Shown here piece after piece: positions 46,301 to 55,751 of a DNA stretch of 64,000 nucleotides. Made by a program: the position numbers and the translations under genes. Numbering within the stretch: the first letter of the stretch is position 1; each line of letters starts with the position of its first letter. Under the pieces are notes generated by a model that was given only the letters and a program-made list of their open reading frames with translations, did no database searches and had not been told where the DNA came from. This DNA is from Polytrichum commune (lineage: Eukaryota > Streptophyta > Polytrichopsida > Polytrichales > Polytrichaceae). The stretch spans positions 50,031,169-50,095,168 of the forward strand of contig OX485806.1 in assembly GCA_950295325.1 (NCBI GenBank). The letters run 5' to 3'.

Positions 46301-48955
46301 TTGATTTGCCATATTTATGACCAAAGGTGAAGGCCCCGTGAGTCCAAGTCCCAATTTTTTCATAGTATCCTCCGGTAGTATATTTAGACTACTCCCTCCG
46401 TCGACTAGCACATTAGGAACCACCTTATCTACTATAACAACTTCTATTTCTATAGCTTTCACGTCTCTTCCACCTTGTGATTGGATCCTAGCGGCTATTT
46501 TAGCTTTCACCTTCCTCATCCTCTTGTGTACCGGCATTCCCTCCTTTAATGTTTTCCTTGCCGTGGGTGAAATTTCCAATAGTTGGCCGAAAGTAATATC
46601 CGCCTTGAGTGTACTAAGGTCCGCCCACAAGTCGTACCCGGTAGATCTTTCCACCTTAGAATTACCCACTACGTCGAATTCGTCTACGGGAACCCCCGGT
46701 CCTTCCCATTCACCCACATCGCTATTATCCAAGTCATGTACCGCATTAGTCCTCTCCCTATCTTGTAAAATTATATTTTCCCTCTCCACATCCTTAGTAG
46801 CTCTTCTAGCTACCCTATCCAACTCGGAGAGATTAATCTCTTCATCCGAAGAGTAATTTCCTTGCTCTCCTATTCCTACCTCCAACGGGGCATCCCCTCT
46901 CCTAGCCCTAGTAGTTACCGCTAGTGCAGGTGCTTCTTCAACCACACCCTTACCCTTCACTAACTCATATGTAATAGCATTGGTGTGAGGAGGCCATTGA
47001 CTTTGCTCCTCTCCAATTCTCGTTGGGAGAGGAAGCATGTCATCACATGTGGCCTCCAACACTCCATCCATGAACCTAACATCTTGGGAGTTAGATGGTC
47101 CCGGATCCGTTGGAGGCGCTTGTCTCCCGTTACTACCATTAGGTGGAACTCCTTGTCTATTTTGTATTGGAATGTAACCGGTTGTAGTTTGCAAGCCCGC
47201 CGGTGGATGAAAAGTTTGCCTAGCATTACTATGGTCATAGTATAAGTTAGGTGGCCTAAGTTCATTGGCCGGTACTCCTTGTGGCCTAGCACCTCGCATA
47301 TTATCCCTTGCTTGTTGTTGTGGATTAGCCACCGGGTAAGGGACATTAATTATTTTGTCCGGTTGGCGACACGTATCCGAGGGATGACTTCCTCCACAAT
47401 TGCTACAATTAAACTCTTGACCTTCGGACCAACATTGTCCTTGAGCGTGCCACCTTCCACAAAAGGGATGAAATTCCTTCTTCTCTAAATTTTGGCCACC
47501 TTGCCCTCTAGGTTGTGGTCCTCTATTGCTTCCATTTCCATAGTGAGGTGGCGCTTGACCTCGTTGATTTTGTTGAGGTGGGTTACCGTTTCCTCTTTGG
47601 TCACGGTTTTGTCCACTTCTACAAAATTGACGCGTGTGGCCCGGTTGGCCACATTGGACACACCATAATCCGGAAGAATGCCTACCCGACTCAACCGGGG
47701 GTGGAGGCCCCGGTTGTTGACTCCGGATCATTAATGACATTTGATCCGTGAGGCTTTGCATTTGTTTTATCATAGCCTCTTGGAATCCTAGTTGGCTAGC
47801 ACCTAGTCTTCTCTCAACCTCCTCCAAGTGTGGATCCGTTCTAGGGGCCGGTAGTGCCAAAAGAGGTGCCGGTTCCCTAACCGCTAAAGGTCGGGGACCG
47901 GTGTCCACAATGGCATATGGAATTTGGTTCTCATACTTAGCGGGTTCTACCGCTACCACCCTAGGGCGTATGGGGATGAATTGTGGGATCAATTCATCCT
48001 CCCTTCTCCATAGCCTTTCGTGATCTTTATCCAAGTTTTCAATATCTCTAGCCGCACGCTTGGCATCCGCCAAGGTCAAGGGATTCCTTTCTAGAACACC
48101 CCTAATAGTTCCGGACTTAAAAAACCCTTGAATGAAAAATTGCTTTAGCGTGTCGTCGTTGAGCATGGTACCCACAAATCTAGTGCACACTAAATCAAAC
48201 CTCCTAATGTAAGCCGAAATTTCTTCCTCCCTTCCTTGCTTCAATGACGACAATGCCCTTAATGCGGTACTTTGACCCACTTCCGGCCTAAATTCGTTAA
48301 GAAACTCCCTTTGTAATTGTTCCCATCCCCTAAAATGTCCCTCGGCATGATCCCGATACCATTCATAGGCTTCCCCCTCTAGAGTGGTAGGAAACCACAC
48401 TAACCAATAACCCGGGTCGGTTATGAGGAAGCTAGCCAACCGTTCGATATACCGTTCCATGTGCCGAGAGGGGTCCTCATCCTTGGTCCCATAAAATTTA
48501 GGGAGATGAGATGGCATATCCATCGCCGCTAAATTTTGTGGAACCACAATTGGTAGGCCTCTTGGCCTAACCAATGGGTCTATTGGAGGTATAGGAGGTA
48601 TGGGCGGAATTGGGGGTATGGGTGGTGGATCCATCCCCCGTTCCTCGGCCATGGTGACCGGTGAACTATTCAACAATCCCCTATCAACTTCTACCGGGAA
48701 TTCTTCTCTAAGTGTGTAATTTTCCGAAGAAGTCTCACCACTCAATTTGGAGGGAGTGATCTCCTCTTCAAGTTGAGCTCCGAGTTCTAAGGTGTCTAGA
48801 ATTGACCTAGTCCTAGGTTCGACGTTCAAACAACTCTCTATTCTAACATTATCTTGTTCTAATCTATCACTGATTTTAGAGGACCGCCTCTTTCGAGTAG
48901 ATTTCTCTAGTCCTACTATCAAACTTGGTTTTTGTGAGCGAGTCCTACCTTGCAT
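43397..48955 (-). CDS. Gag-pol polyprotein lacking the reverse transcriptase core, element 2
   Basis: An open frame of 1852 codons whose product appears identical to that of element 1. It has the same gag, zinc knuckle, protease VDGGSS, RNase H and integrase, and the same in-frame loss of the RT core (junction YVDD near 45479-45490). The base changes I noticed inside the frame (near 45841 and 47465) are silent. The protein should be able to assemble, process and integrate, but it cannot copy RNA by itself. Helper RT from a full-length relative is required if the family is active. Confidence 0.95.
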   Translation of the reverse strand: MQGRTRSQKPSLIVGLEKSTRKRRSSKISDRLEQDNVRIESCLNVEPRTRSILDTLELGAQLEEEITPSKLSGETSSENYTLREEFPVEVDRGLLNSSPVTMAEERGMDPPPIPPIPPIPPIPPIDPLVRPRGLPIVVPQNLAAMDMPSHLPKFYGTKDEDPSRHMERYIERLASFLITDPGYWLVWFPTTLEGEAYEWYRDHAEGHFRGWEQLQREFLNEFRPEVGQSTALRALSSLKQGREEEISAYIRRFDLVCTRFVGTMLNDDTLKQFFIQGFFKSGTIRGVLERNPLTLADAKRAARDIENLDKDHERLWRREDELIPQFIPIRPRVVAVEPAKYENQIPYAIVDTGPRPLAVREPAPLLALPAPRTDPHLEEVERRLGASQLGFQEAMIKQMQSLTDQMSLMIRSQQPGPPPPVESGRHSSGLWCVQCGQPGHTRQFCRSGQNRDQRGNGNPPQQNQRGQAPPHYGNGSNRGPQPRGQGGQNLEKKEFHPFCGRWHAQGQCWSEGQEFNCSNCGGSHPSDTCRQPDKIINVPYPVANPQQQARDNMRGARPQGVPANELRPPNLYYDHSNARQTFHPPAGLQTTTGYIPIQNRQGVPPNGSNGRQAPPTDPGPSNSQDVRFMDGVLEATCDDMLPLPTRIGEEQSQWPPHTNAITYELVKGKGVVEEAPALAVTTRARRGDAPLEVGIGEQGNYSSDEEINLSELDRVARRATKDVERENIILQDRERTNAVHDLDNSDVGEWEGPGVPVDEFDVVGNSKVERSTGYDLWADLSTLKADITFGQLLEISPTARKTLKEGMPVHKRMRKVKAKIAARIQSQGGRDVKAIEIEVVIVDKVVPNVLVDGGSSLNILPEDTMKKLGLGLTGPSPLVINMANQSSTTPLGMIKDCRMTTGGEEYLVTFHVIKMHSNKDTFPILLGRPWLRMANAMVNWGGPKPSITYGPEGNRVIVSIGSLEGWMKKEMYLPLEKEIDDLNENEIGKALVGVVHPEGQRVVIDSGSGSLGPNFYNYGDNGDYAQWLREYPESEVDVMVTFHQVGLGSEFPSVSLGEGSLLEPCEVLTEEEWVSGGLTPWVDDVEEGEVSLIHVDGTQEEDVIIESSKLEEPLHFKTTSTGIVVGQDVKDYPNVPSDWYRNKEEQAHVSEADWRYVDDHLHCVREALVRCRKMRLALNPDKTFLGVNKGVLLGYVVSEKGREPDPDKIAAISDLATPTNSKGISKLLGHVGWYRELIPNFSKIAVAITHLLKNDVKFEWTDACQKTFEELRDRLSTYPVLIPPNCGKPFHVYCDASNVAIGSALCQATGEKEKDQPIAYASKQLTPAERNYSTTERECLAMVFSVKKFRHYLMCNPVVFFVDHMAIKYLINKAELSGRLARWVLLLEEFDYTVEYKPGRMHLQADHLSRLSEEIGKNPVNDMLVDDSLFVVTSTPEWYAGIVEFLTTHKLPKEWTKEERRKVRVNSRQFVVVGHRLFRRGSDGILRRCVSKTEVEAILIACHDSACGGHFSGQLTGQKILRAGYFWPTLFKDAHDYVRKCDACQRYARDDLRMEMPLHVSLPLIPFEKWGIDYVGEVHPQSSKGMKYIVVATEYLTKWAEAKAVKTDTAEHAATFMYENIISRFGVPKILVSDRGTHFLNDLIREMTEKFKIDHRKTTPYHPQTNGQTERVNGILVSILRKTVIDSKRDWDTKLTAALWAYRTTYKVTTRATPFSLVYGLEATLPIEYEVESLRVAVSTRLTESQSLRNRLTDLEALDEGRRMAAQHIEAIQRRRKITFDKRHKRRALTPGMMVMIQDARKLEFPAKFNAVWLGPYLVYEVFPNNSIQLETLNGELFPTRTSGSRCKEYRA

Positions 48956-49840
48956 TCCATAAGAATCGATCGACCCTCACTTGACCACACATAATCCTAG
49001 CAATTCCCCTCTTAATATTTTCACTTGTCTTGGTGTGGTTATAATTTTTTTAGGAGGTGAGGAAAATAACCTGCAAGCCCACTTAGGTGAAAGAATCCCA
49101 ATAGGGGATAGGCATGTTCATGTTAATTTTTTGGTTAAGTCGGAGCATCACCTCCGCACCTTCCCGCAAATTAACACTCACCACAATACCGATTGTGAGG
49201 GGGTGACCTTCCGAGTAGATTATGTTAAAAGTCGAGGCTTCACCCTTCAACTTCTCACACCATCCACAATTCGGGAATTACCCTCTACAACGGATAACAA
49301 CAATCACGAGTACAAAAGGCATTCCTTAATTAGTTAATGAGTTCACTTTGAAGAAATAAACATACCTTGAGCAATCGCATCCCCCTGTGAGTTAGCACTC
49401 CCCTCAATCGTGACTCAATGTAACAACACCATAAACTTTGTGAAATATTAATTTAATCTAGAGCATGAAATGACAACTCCCAAAACTTTGAGACTCACCC
49501 GAGGTGAGTGTCAAAGTTCAATGTCCTAAGGTGAATTTACCCTCTAATGTTTTAATGAGCTACTCGGTTATAGGTTCCTTTTAAGTTCTTAGCAAATCCC
49601 CAAAAAGGTTGAGGACGTACCTTCGCCGCGCTCCTTCCTCAAAAATGAATTTGCGTAATTGACAATGCAATTCATTCCAAGGAATAGTTGAAATACAATG
49701 AATTCAAATGTAACCCAAAGAGAGAATACTTACCGAGTTTCGGGTGCTCCTTCCCTTCTCTCAAGTTTGTGTCTCCAATTTCTCCTAGTTGCCTCCAAGT
49801 CTCCTAGTCGCCTCCAAGTCTTGTAACTACCTTCCGCTTC

Positions 49841-49859
49841 GCTCCCGGCGGACGCACCA
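49841..49859 (-). other. Primer binding site, element 2
   Basis: TGGTGCGTCCGCCGGGAGC on the minus strand, 4 nt inside the 5' LTR. It differs from element 1 at one position (C for T). Such differences can arise when the tRNA primer sequence is copied into the new element. Confidence 0.7.
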
Positions 49860-49863
49860 ATTA

Positions 49864-51506
49864 TGTGAGGCCAAACCCCCCACCCTTAAGCGTCCGTAGT
49901 CCGAGTAGTGGGTTTGGGCTCACATTCCTCCGCGGTATTGGATTTGGACTTGGATGAGTCCATAGTGCAAGGTTCACCCTTCAAGTGGTCTTGGATTTAA
50001 CTAGCTCCTTCATAAACCCAGCTCCTTCATAAACCCAGCTTCTTAGCTTCTAACTAAACAAACCCAGCTCCTTCATGAACCCAGCTCCTTAGCTTCTAAC
50101 TAAACAAACTCAGGTCCTTCATAAACCCAGCTCTTTACTTTCTAACTAAACAAACCCAGCTCCTTCATAAACCCAGCTCTTTACTTTCTAACTAAACAAA
50201 CCCAGCTCCTTCATAAACCCAGCTCCTTCATGAACCCACAACTTTGTAGTTGTAATCCCCAACTACCTCACTAATTATTCAAGCCCTTAACTAATCTTCC
50301 TACCTAATTTCCCTAATTCTACTAACAACCCCTTTCTAATCACACAATTCTTCTCTAATCCTAAAATCCTAAAATCCTAGAGAGGAGAGGGGGAGAGAGA
50401 ATTTCCTAACTTCACTAAGACTAACTAATCCACACAAGTATATTTTTGCACTCATCACAACATCAAGTGCTCAACTCTTAAACATGGAACTTGCAACCAC
50501 GTGTATTCAAAACATGAACTTTAAGTACCACAAATTGGAATCATGAATTAACTTTAAAATCCTTCACGTCAACACTAATTCTACCAAGAGGTCAAGCCCT
50601 CTTCAAGGCTAACAAGCCTTGGCTCTCAAACTAAAAACTAAGCACACACATGTGCTCCAATATGGCTTCCCACACCCACACTTATAACTCGTGGGGTGCC
50701 TTGGAGCACAAAGGAAAGAGAGAGGATGAGTGAGGGAAGAATGAGGGATTATATAGTAAGCTTGAGGGGGTGAGCACCCTCAAGGCTTACGATAAGCCCT
50801 TGAGATTTCCTCCTACTTAGTAGGCGCCAATCCTATCTTCTAAGTCTTCCTCCCTCAAATGATCAACAAGGATCCTAATTCGAACATTTAACTAGCCTTG
50901 GCTTTCTACCTACCACACTTTACCAAACTTGGGATGCTTAACTAGCCTTGGCTTTCTACCTACCACACTTTACCAAACTTGGGATGCTTCAACCCAAACT
51001 TAGCCTCCTTCGCTTTCCGCCGCCATAACTTTCTCCCCTTACTTTCCCAAATCGTCGCTCACCACTTAATTCAAACCACGATGCTTAACTCGTGATTTGA
51101 TTGGTGCTTTGAGAATTTGCTTATCCTCCACCTTGCATTCTTCCTTGGGCCTTCCCCATTAAGTGGCCATGATGAGGTGGTCCACTTGTGCGCTCCATGT
51201 GATCCTCCATTCATCCCAATTCGAATGCACTTGCCTCTTGAGTCACTTTGGTTGTCTCCATCCATTTGTACTAGCCTACTCACTAACTACTCAATCCAAG
51301 TTCTCCTTACCTATCCTCATTCACTCAAATCCTTCCGAAGGTAAAAACACAATAACAACTCACATCCTAGCCTCTTACAACATGGTACTTCTAAGACTAA
51401 CATTTCACTCTTTTTATATTTTTGTGAAGTAACATGCTACTTCAAAGTGCATCAACTAACGTTTCAAGGGTCTAAGACTAAATGTGGGCACCCTTTTGGG
51501 CTCACA
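49864..51506 (-). repeat. 5' LTR of element 2
   Basis: A 1643-bp LTR with TG/CA ends, next to the target duplication GTCCC at 51507-51511. It should drive transcription of the minus-strand element. Confidence 0.95.
50748..50755 (-). promoter_or_regulatory. Putative TATA box in the 5' LTR of element 2
   Basis: The same TATATAA-like box as in element 1, reading ACTATATAATCC on the minus strand. Motif-level evidence only. Confidence 0.4.
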
Positions 51507-53816
51507 GTCCCATGGTATGACCTCATTGCCTTTGCAAGAAGCTTGGGATCACCGGTGCGTGCTGTAGCTTTGAGCTTCAATGATACTTGATTTGGCCCTT
51601 TCCCTGAATAGCCCCTTTTAAGCCAAAAACGATAATTTGCGATTTGCATGAATGCGCACATCATGTCATCCACGGTTGCCTCGTACACATATGTCATTTT
51701 GTTCCGTGATTGTTGCAACCACTTGTTATGTATTGTTTCTGCTAGGTTGCAAGTTAGCATCTCAGGGCATTGATCCAAAGTAAGATCCTGCAGTACATAT
51801 GGGAGATATTTTTAGTTTAAAAAATGAAATAACACAACAATCTCATCAATTATAAAGGAGGGGCACTTGTGTATAGGAAGAATTTACAATGAGCATGTGA
51901 CCTCCCCATTGTCTATATCGATAATGCCAAAACCCCAACCATTCCGACAAGTTGTACATGCCTTCCTCAGTGGTTGCCTCTGATGACAACCACCATGCCC
52001 GTATTCCATGGTATTTGATGTCAGCGTCTTCCAAACTCTTGGCATCCTTGTAATCTTTACGAAGTTGTTTGTATTCATGTTGCAATGAAGGTCGGATGTG
52101 TTTTTATGTTATTTTATCCAAATTGGCAGACCAATTAATGAAAAAGACATGCACGCTCGCGACCCTTGAGGGGAACAAATGGGTCACCATCCCCGTAAAT
52201 CTTCCTCACAACAATCCAATTTGCTCGGGCACTGTCCGCCATGAATCCTTTGAAATTGACATTGGGAACATCATTCTCCAACATGATAACATTTATATTT
52301 TCCCAAAAAATGTTCTGGGCCCGAGCATCCTCCGATTGCATATCGTAATATGCTATTGTGAGAACCTTGCAATGTTTGCTATCGTAGACATGACACGCCA
52401 TTGTAGTCGAGTCTCGTAAATGCTTCACATGGTCAAACATGATCCACAAATTTTCCATGTCTCCTCCATACTGCATGCACTTCACCAAATCGACTCCGCT
52501 TCTAGCAAGATCCACAGACATCTTGAACACAAAGACCTTATCTTTGGATTGCTCTAGAAACCGAGTATCATGCACATATTTGAACCCATAGTGGTTTTCC
52601 AACGCCATGATGCTATCCAAATAATCCATTCCACTACGAATGAAATGTTTGGAACCCACCACAAAGTTCCTACAGTTAGGGTAAGCCAAAGTGGAGAATT
52701 TTTCCATTACCACCTCCAAGGATGCTCCATGAAGATGGTTATTTTCTCCTAGGAGAGGGGGTTTGAGGATGTAATATGCCAAAAATTGTTAACTGGCAGC
52801 CATAACAATAGTTGAGTTCTTTGCAGTTGGAGTTTTAGCCACCTCATTTGCCACACATTGGTAAGCCATGTCTAGTGATTCACGACACGCTCCACTAGAC
52901 ACAGGGTGGTTGTGAACACCCAAATGAATACAAATACGGGACATGTTTGACGATTGTGAATGCACGTATATAATTTTTGCATAGCAAACATCAAGACATA
53001 TGGGACCGGCATGATAAACCTTCCATTAAATCTTAGGTTTCTCTGGTGGGTCTGTACCAACCATGAAAAGAGTGGGTGTAATACCAACCCATTCAATAAA
53101 GTTGCAAACTCCACCATTTCGTGAAAAATACACACACGAATCGTTAGGGCATTGGAGATGACCAACGCATGAAGACCTCCGAAAAGTCAAACTAAAATCA
53201 TTATGAATGTTTGTTGTTTTGAATTTGCACCAAGCATGCCCATCGTAAATCATGTCCATGCCATCCATCACCTTGTCATAAGCATCTGGAATTCCTGTCT
53301 TGACCGGTGGCAAAATGAAAAAGGACGTCCCCATTGAAAAAAACGGCAGATACTTTACATCCTCTATAGCAATGTTATCAAAGCCAATATTTGTGACATC
53401 GGATTTGGATCTTCTACGACACTTGGTGATTTTGAGGGCTTCTAATACATGGACATTAGATATAGATGACGTAGGATAAACATTAAGTTTTATGGAGGGT
53501 ATGTGTTGATAAAAAATACTCGAGTGTGTGGTTTGTAAGGGGAAGGGTCATTGCCAAACGGAGATTATATAGAAGATGTAGAAGGAAAAGAACACAAAGA
53601 TTGAAATAGATAAGACGAAGTCCGTGCAATGTCCACCACTTGGATGCTATCTTCATCTGAATCACTAAGGACCATCACATCATCTACCTCCAATTTAACC
53701 TTGCGAAGAGAATGGCTTTGGGGTTCAGGTGTAATGGACTCATTTGTCAACAATATTGTAGATGCATCCATCTCCAATTCTGACAATCCTATCACTTTGA
53801 ATGAACCTACACCCAA
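51507..53816 (-). pseudogene. SWIM zinc-finger transposase-like protein, N-terminal and core part
   Basis: From right to left on the minus strand: an acidic start (VDDVMVLSDSDEDSIQ, 53565-53816); a segment with WCKFKTTNIHNDF, CPNDSCVYFSRNGGVCNFIEW and GTDPPE; a Cys/His patch (CIHLGVHNHPV); then GASLEVVMEKFSTL, VFVFKMSVDLARSGVD, WIMFDHVKHLRD, GFMADSARANW and RERACLFH; then KDYKDAKSLEDA and LSEWLGFWHYRYRQWGGHM. This order matches a multi-copy plant family of SWIM-domain proteins that are probably transposase-derived. Acidic residues in MFDHVK and FMAD are candidate catalytic positions. Frameshifts (for example after RERACLFH at 52135) and stops show it was already decaying. The rest lies at 40601-41692. 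Confidence 0.75.
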
Positions 53817-54444
53817 TAACCAAAGAGAACCATGGGCAAAGCCTCAAATTACAATTGAAGTTCGAGATTTTCCGAACACTTATATATGCACTTTTGATAA
53901 ATCTAACATATATACCTAAAATAATAATAAAACAAATATGAAAATATCAACATGTACCCTATGGGACTTGGAAATACTAGGTTCACAATAGACTATGTCC
54001 AGGAACCTCCCTGTTGATTTTTCACAAATTGGAAGCAAAGTTTGAGACTTTCCGAATACTCACATATGAAATTTTGATAAATATATGATATATATCTGAA
54101 ATGAGGAAAAAAATCTGAAATTATCAACATGTAACCTATGGGATTTGGAAACATTAAGATTGCGACAGACTATGTCTTGAACCTCTCGGTTGATTTTTAT
54201 AAATTGTAGGTGAACTTCGAGACTTTTGAACACTTACAAATGCACTTCTGATAAATCTAACATATATACATGAAATAAGAAGAAAATAAATCCAAAATTT
54301 TCAACATGTAACTTGTTGGACTTGGAAACATTAGGATCCAGTACGACTATGCCAAAAGCCTTAAATGTCCAAAAGCAAACCATTGTTCTTTAAACGAGGA
54401 GGGAGAGCTGATCACCCCCTTCCACATTTACCCAACAAAAATCT

Positions 54445-54534
54445 GGCAAAATTCTGCAAATGCAAAATTTTGTCAGTTGTACCTTCGACAACAAAAGTAC
54501 AACTGACAGAATTTTGCATTTGCGGAATTCTGCC
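54445..54534. repeat. Hairpin insert 1 in the satellite
   Basis: Arms of 38 nt (GGCAAAATTCTGC to GTCAGTTGTAC and its complement) surround a loop of about 14 nt (CTTCGACAACAAAA), with only a few mismatches. It sits in the long satellite unit 54301-54582. Confidence 0.8.
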
Positions 54535-54905
54535 AAGTTTGTGCATAATACACCTCAAAGAAGAAGAAAAAAATTGAAACCATCAACATGTAACCTGTGG
54601 GACTTAGAAACATTAGGATCAGGGCAGACTATGTTCAAAAACCTCCGGGTTGATTTTTCACAAATTGCTAGCAAAGTTTGAGACTTTCCGAACACTCACA
54701 TATGCATTTTTGATAAATCTAACATATATACATGAAATAATAATAAAACAAATCTAAAATTTTGAACATCTAAATTGTTGGACTTGGAACACTAGGATCC
54801 AGTACGCCTATGCTGAAAGCCTTAAATGCCCTAAAGGAAACCATTGATCTTTAAATGAGGAGGGAGGGTTGATCATCCCCTTCTACATTCACCCAACAAA
54901 AATCT

Positions 54906-54995
54906 GGCATAATTCTACAAGTGCAGAATTTTGTCAGTTGTACCTTCGGCAACGAAAGTACAACTGACAGAATTCTGCACTTGCATAATTTTGCC
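54906..54995. repeat. Hairpin insert 2 in the satellite
   Basis: The same structure as at 54445. At two stem positions both arms changed together (CAAATGCAAAATT in copy 1, CAAGTGCAGAATT in copy 2), so pairing is kept. Confidence 0.8.
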
Positions 54996-55751
54996 AAGTT
55001 TGTGCTTAATTCACCTCAAATAAGAAGACTCAAACTTGAAATCATCAACATGTACCCTGTGGGACTTGGAAACACTAGGATCGCAGCATACTATGTTCAG
55101 AAACCTCCCGGTTGATTTTTCATAAATTGCTAGCAAAGTTTGAGACTTTCCCAACACTCACATACGCATTTATGATAAATCTAACATATATACCTAAAAT
55201 GAGGAAAAGAATCCAAAATTATCAACATATATCCTGTGGGACTTGGAAACACTAAGATTGTGACAGACTATGTCTTGAACCTCCCGGTTGATTTTTACAA
55301 ATTATAGGTGAAGTTCGAGACTTTCGAACACTTACAAATGCACTTATGATAAATCTAACATATATACATGAAATAAGAAGAAAACAAATATGAAATTCTC
55401 AACGTGTAACCTGCGGGATTTGGAAACACTAGGATCGCGACAGACTATGTCTTGAACCTCCCCGTTGATTTTTACAAATTGTAGGTGAAGTTTGAGACTT
55501 GCAAATACTTACGAATGTACTTGTGATAAATCCAAAAAAATCCAAAAATAAATATATAAAGGGTTGAAGATATCAACATGTAACCTGTTGGACTTGGAAA
55601 CATTGGGACCAAATATGACTATGGCCAAAAACTTCTCGTGTTGACTTTGAGAAAATAGTTGGTTGAAAATCAAGACTTTAGAGAAATTGCCCATTGGCCA
55701 AAACTATAGCTGCAATTGTCATATTGTTTAAAAATAATAATTTGATAATAT

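Larger units (their letters stand above)
41693..51506 (-). mobile_element. Ty3/gypsy LTR retrotransposon, element 2
   Basis: A complete 9814-bp element on the minus strand with two 1643-bp LTRs (TGTGAGGCC to GGGCTCACA), which look identical. It has its own 5-bp duplication GTCCC (41688-41692, 51507-51511), a primer site and the same single gag-pol frame as element 1. The interior differs from element 1 by only a handful of bases. The LTRs differ more: a block of about 0.3 kb near the left end is replaced by an expanded AACCCAGCTCCTTCATAA array. Its target is the SWIM pseudogene. The different target sites of elements 1 and 2 show transposition rather than segmental duplication. Confidence 0.95.
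53848..55690. repeat. About 177-bp tandem satellite array
   Basis: Diverged units beginning TCAACATGTAACCTGTGGGA recur at 53947, 54124, 54301, 54583, 54764, 55044, 55222, 55399 and 55573. Spacing is 174-181 bp, except for two long units of about 280 bp that carry a hairpin insert. Each normal unit contains GTTGATTTTTACAAATTG, GAGACTTTCGAACACT and TGATAAATCTAACATATATAC. A partial unit precedes the first (53848-53946). The length is in the nucleosome-size range common for plant centromeric satellites, but the array seen is short. Confidence 0.85.
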
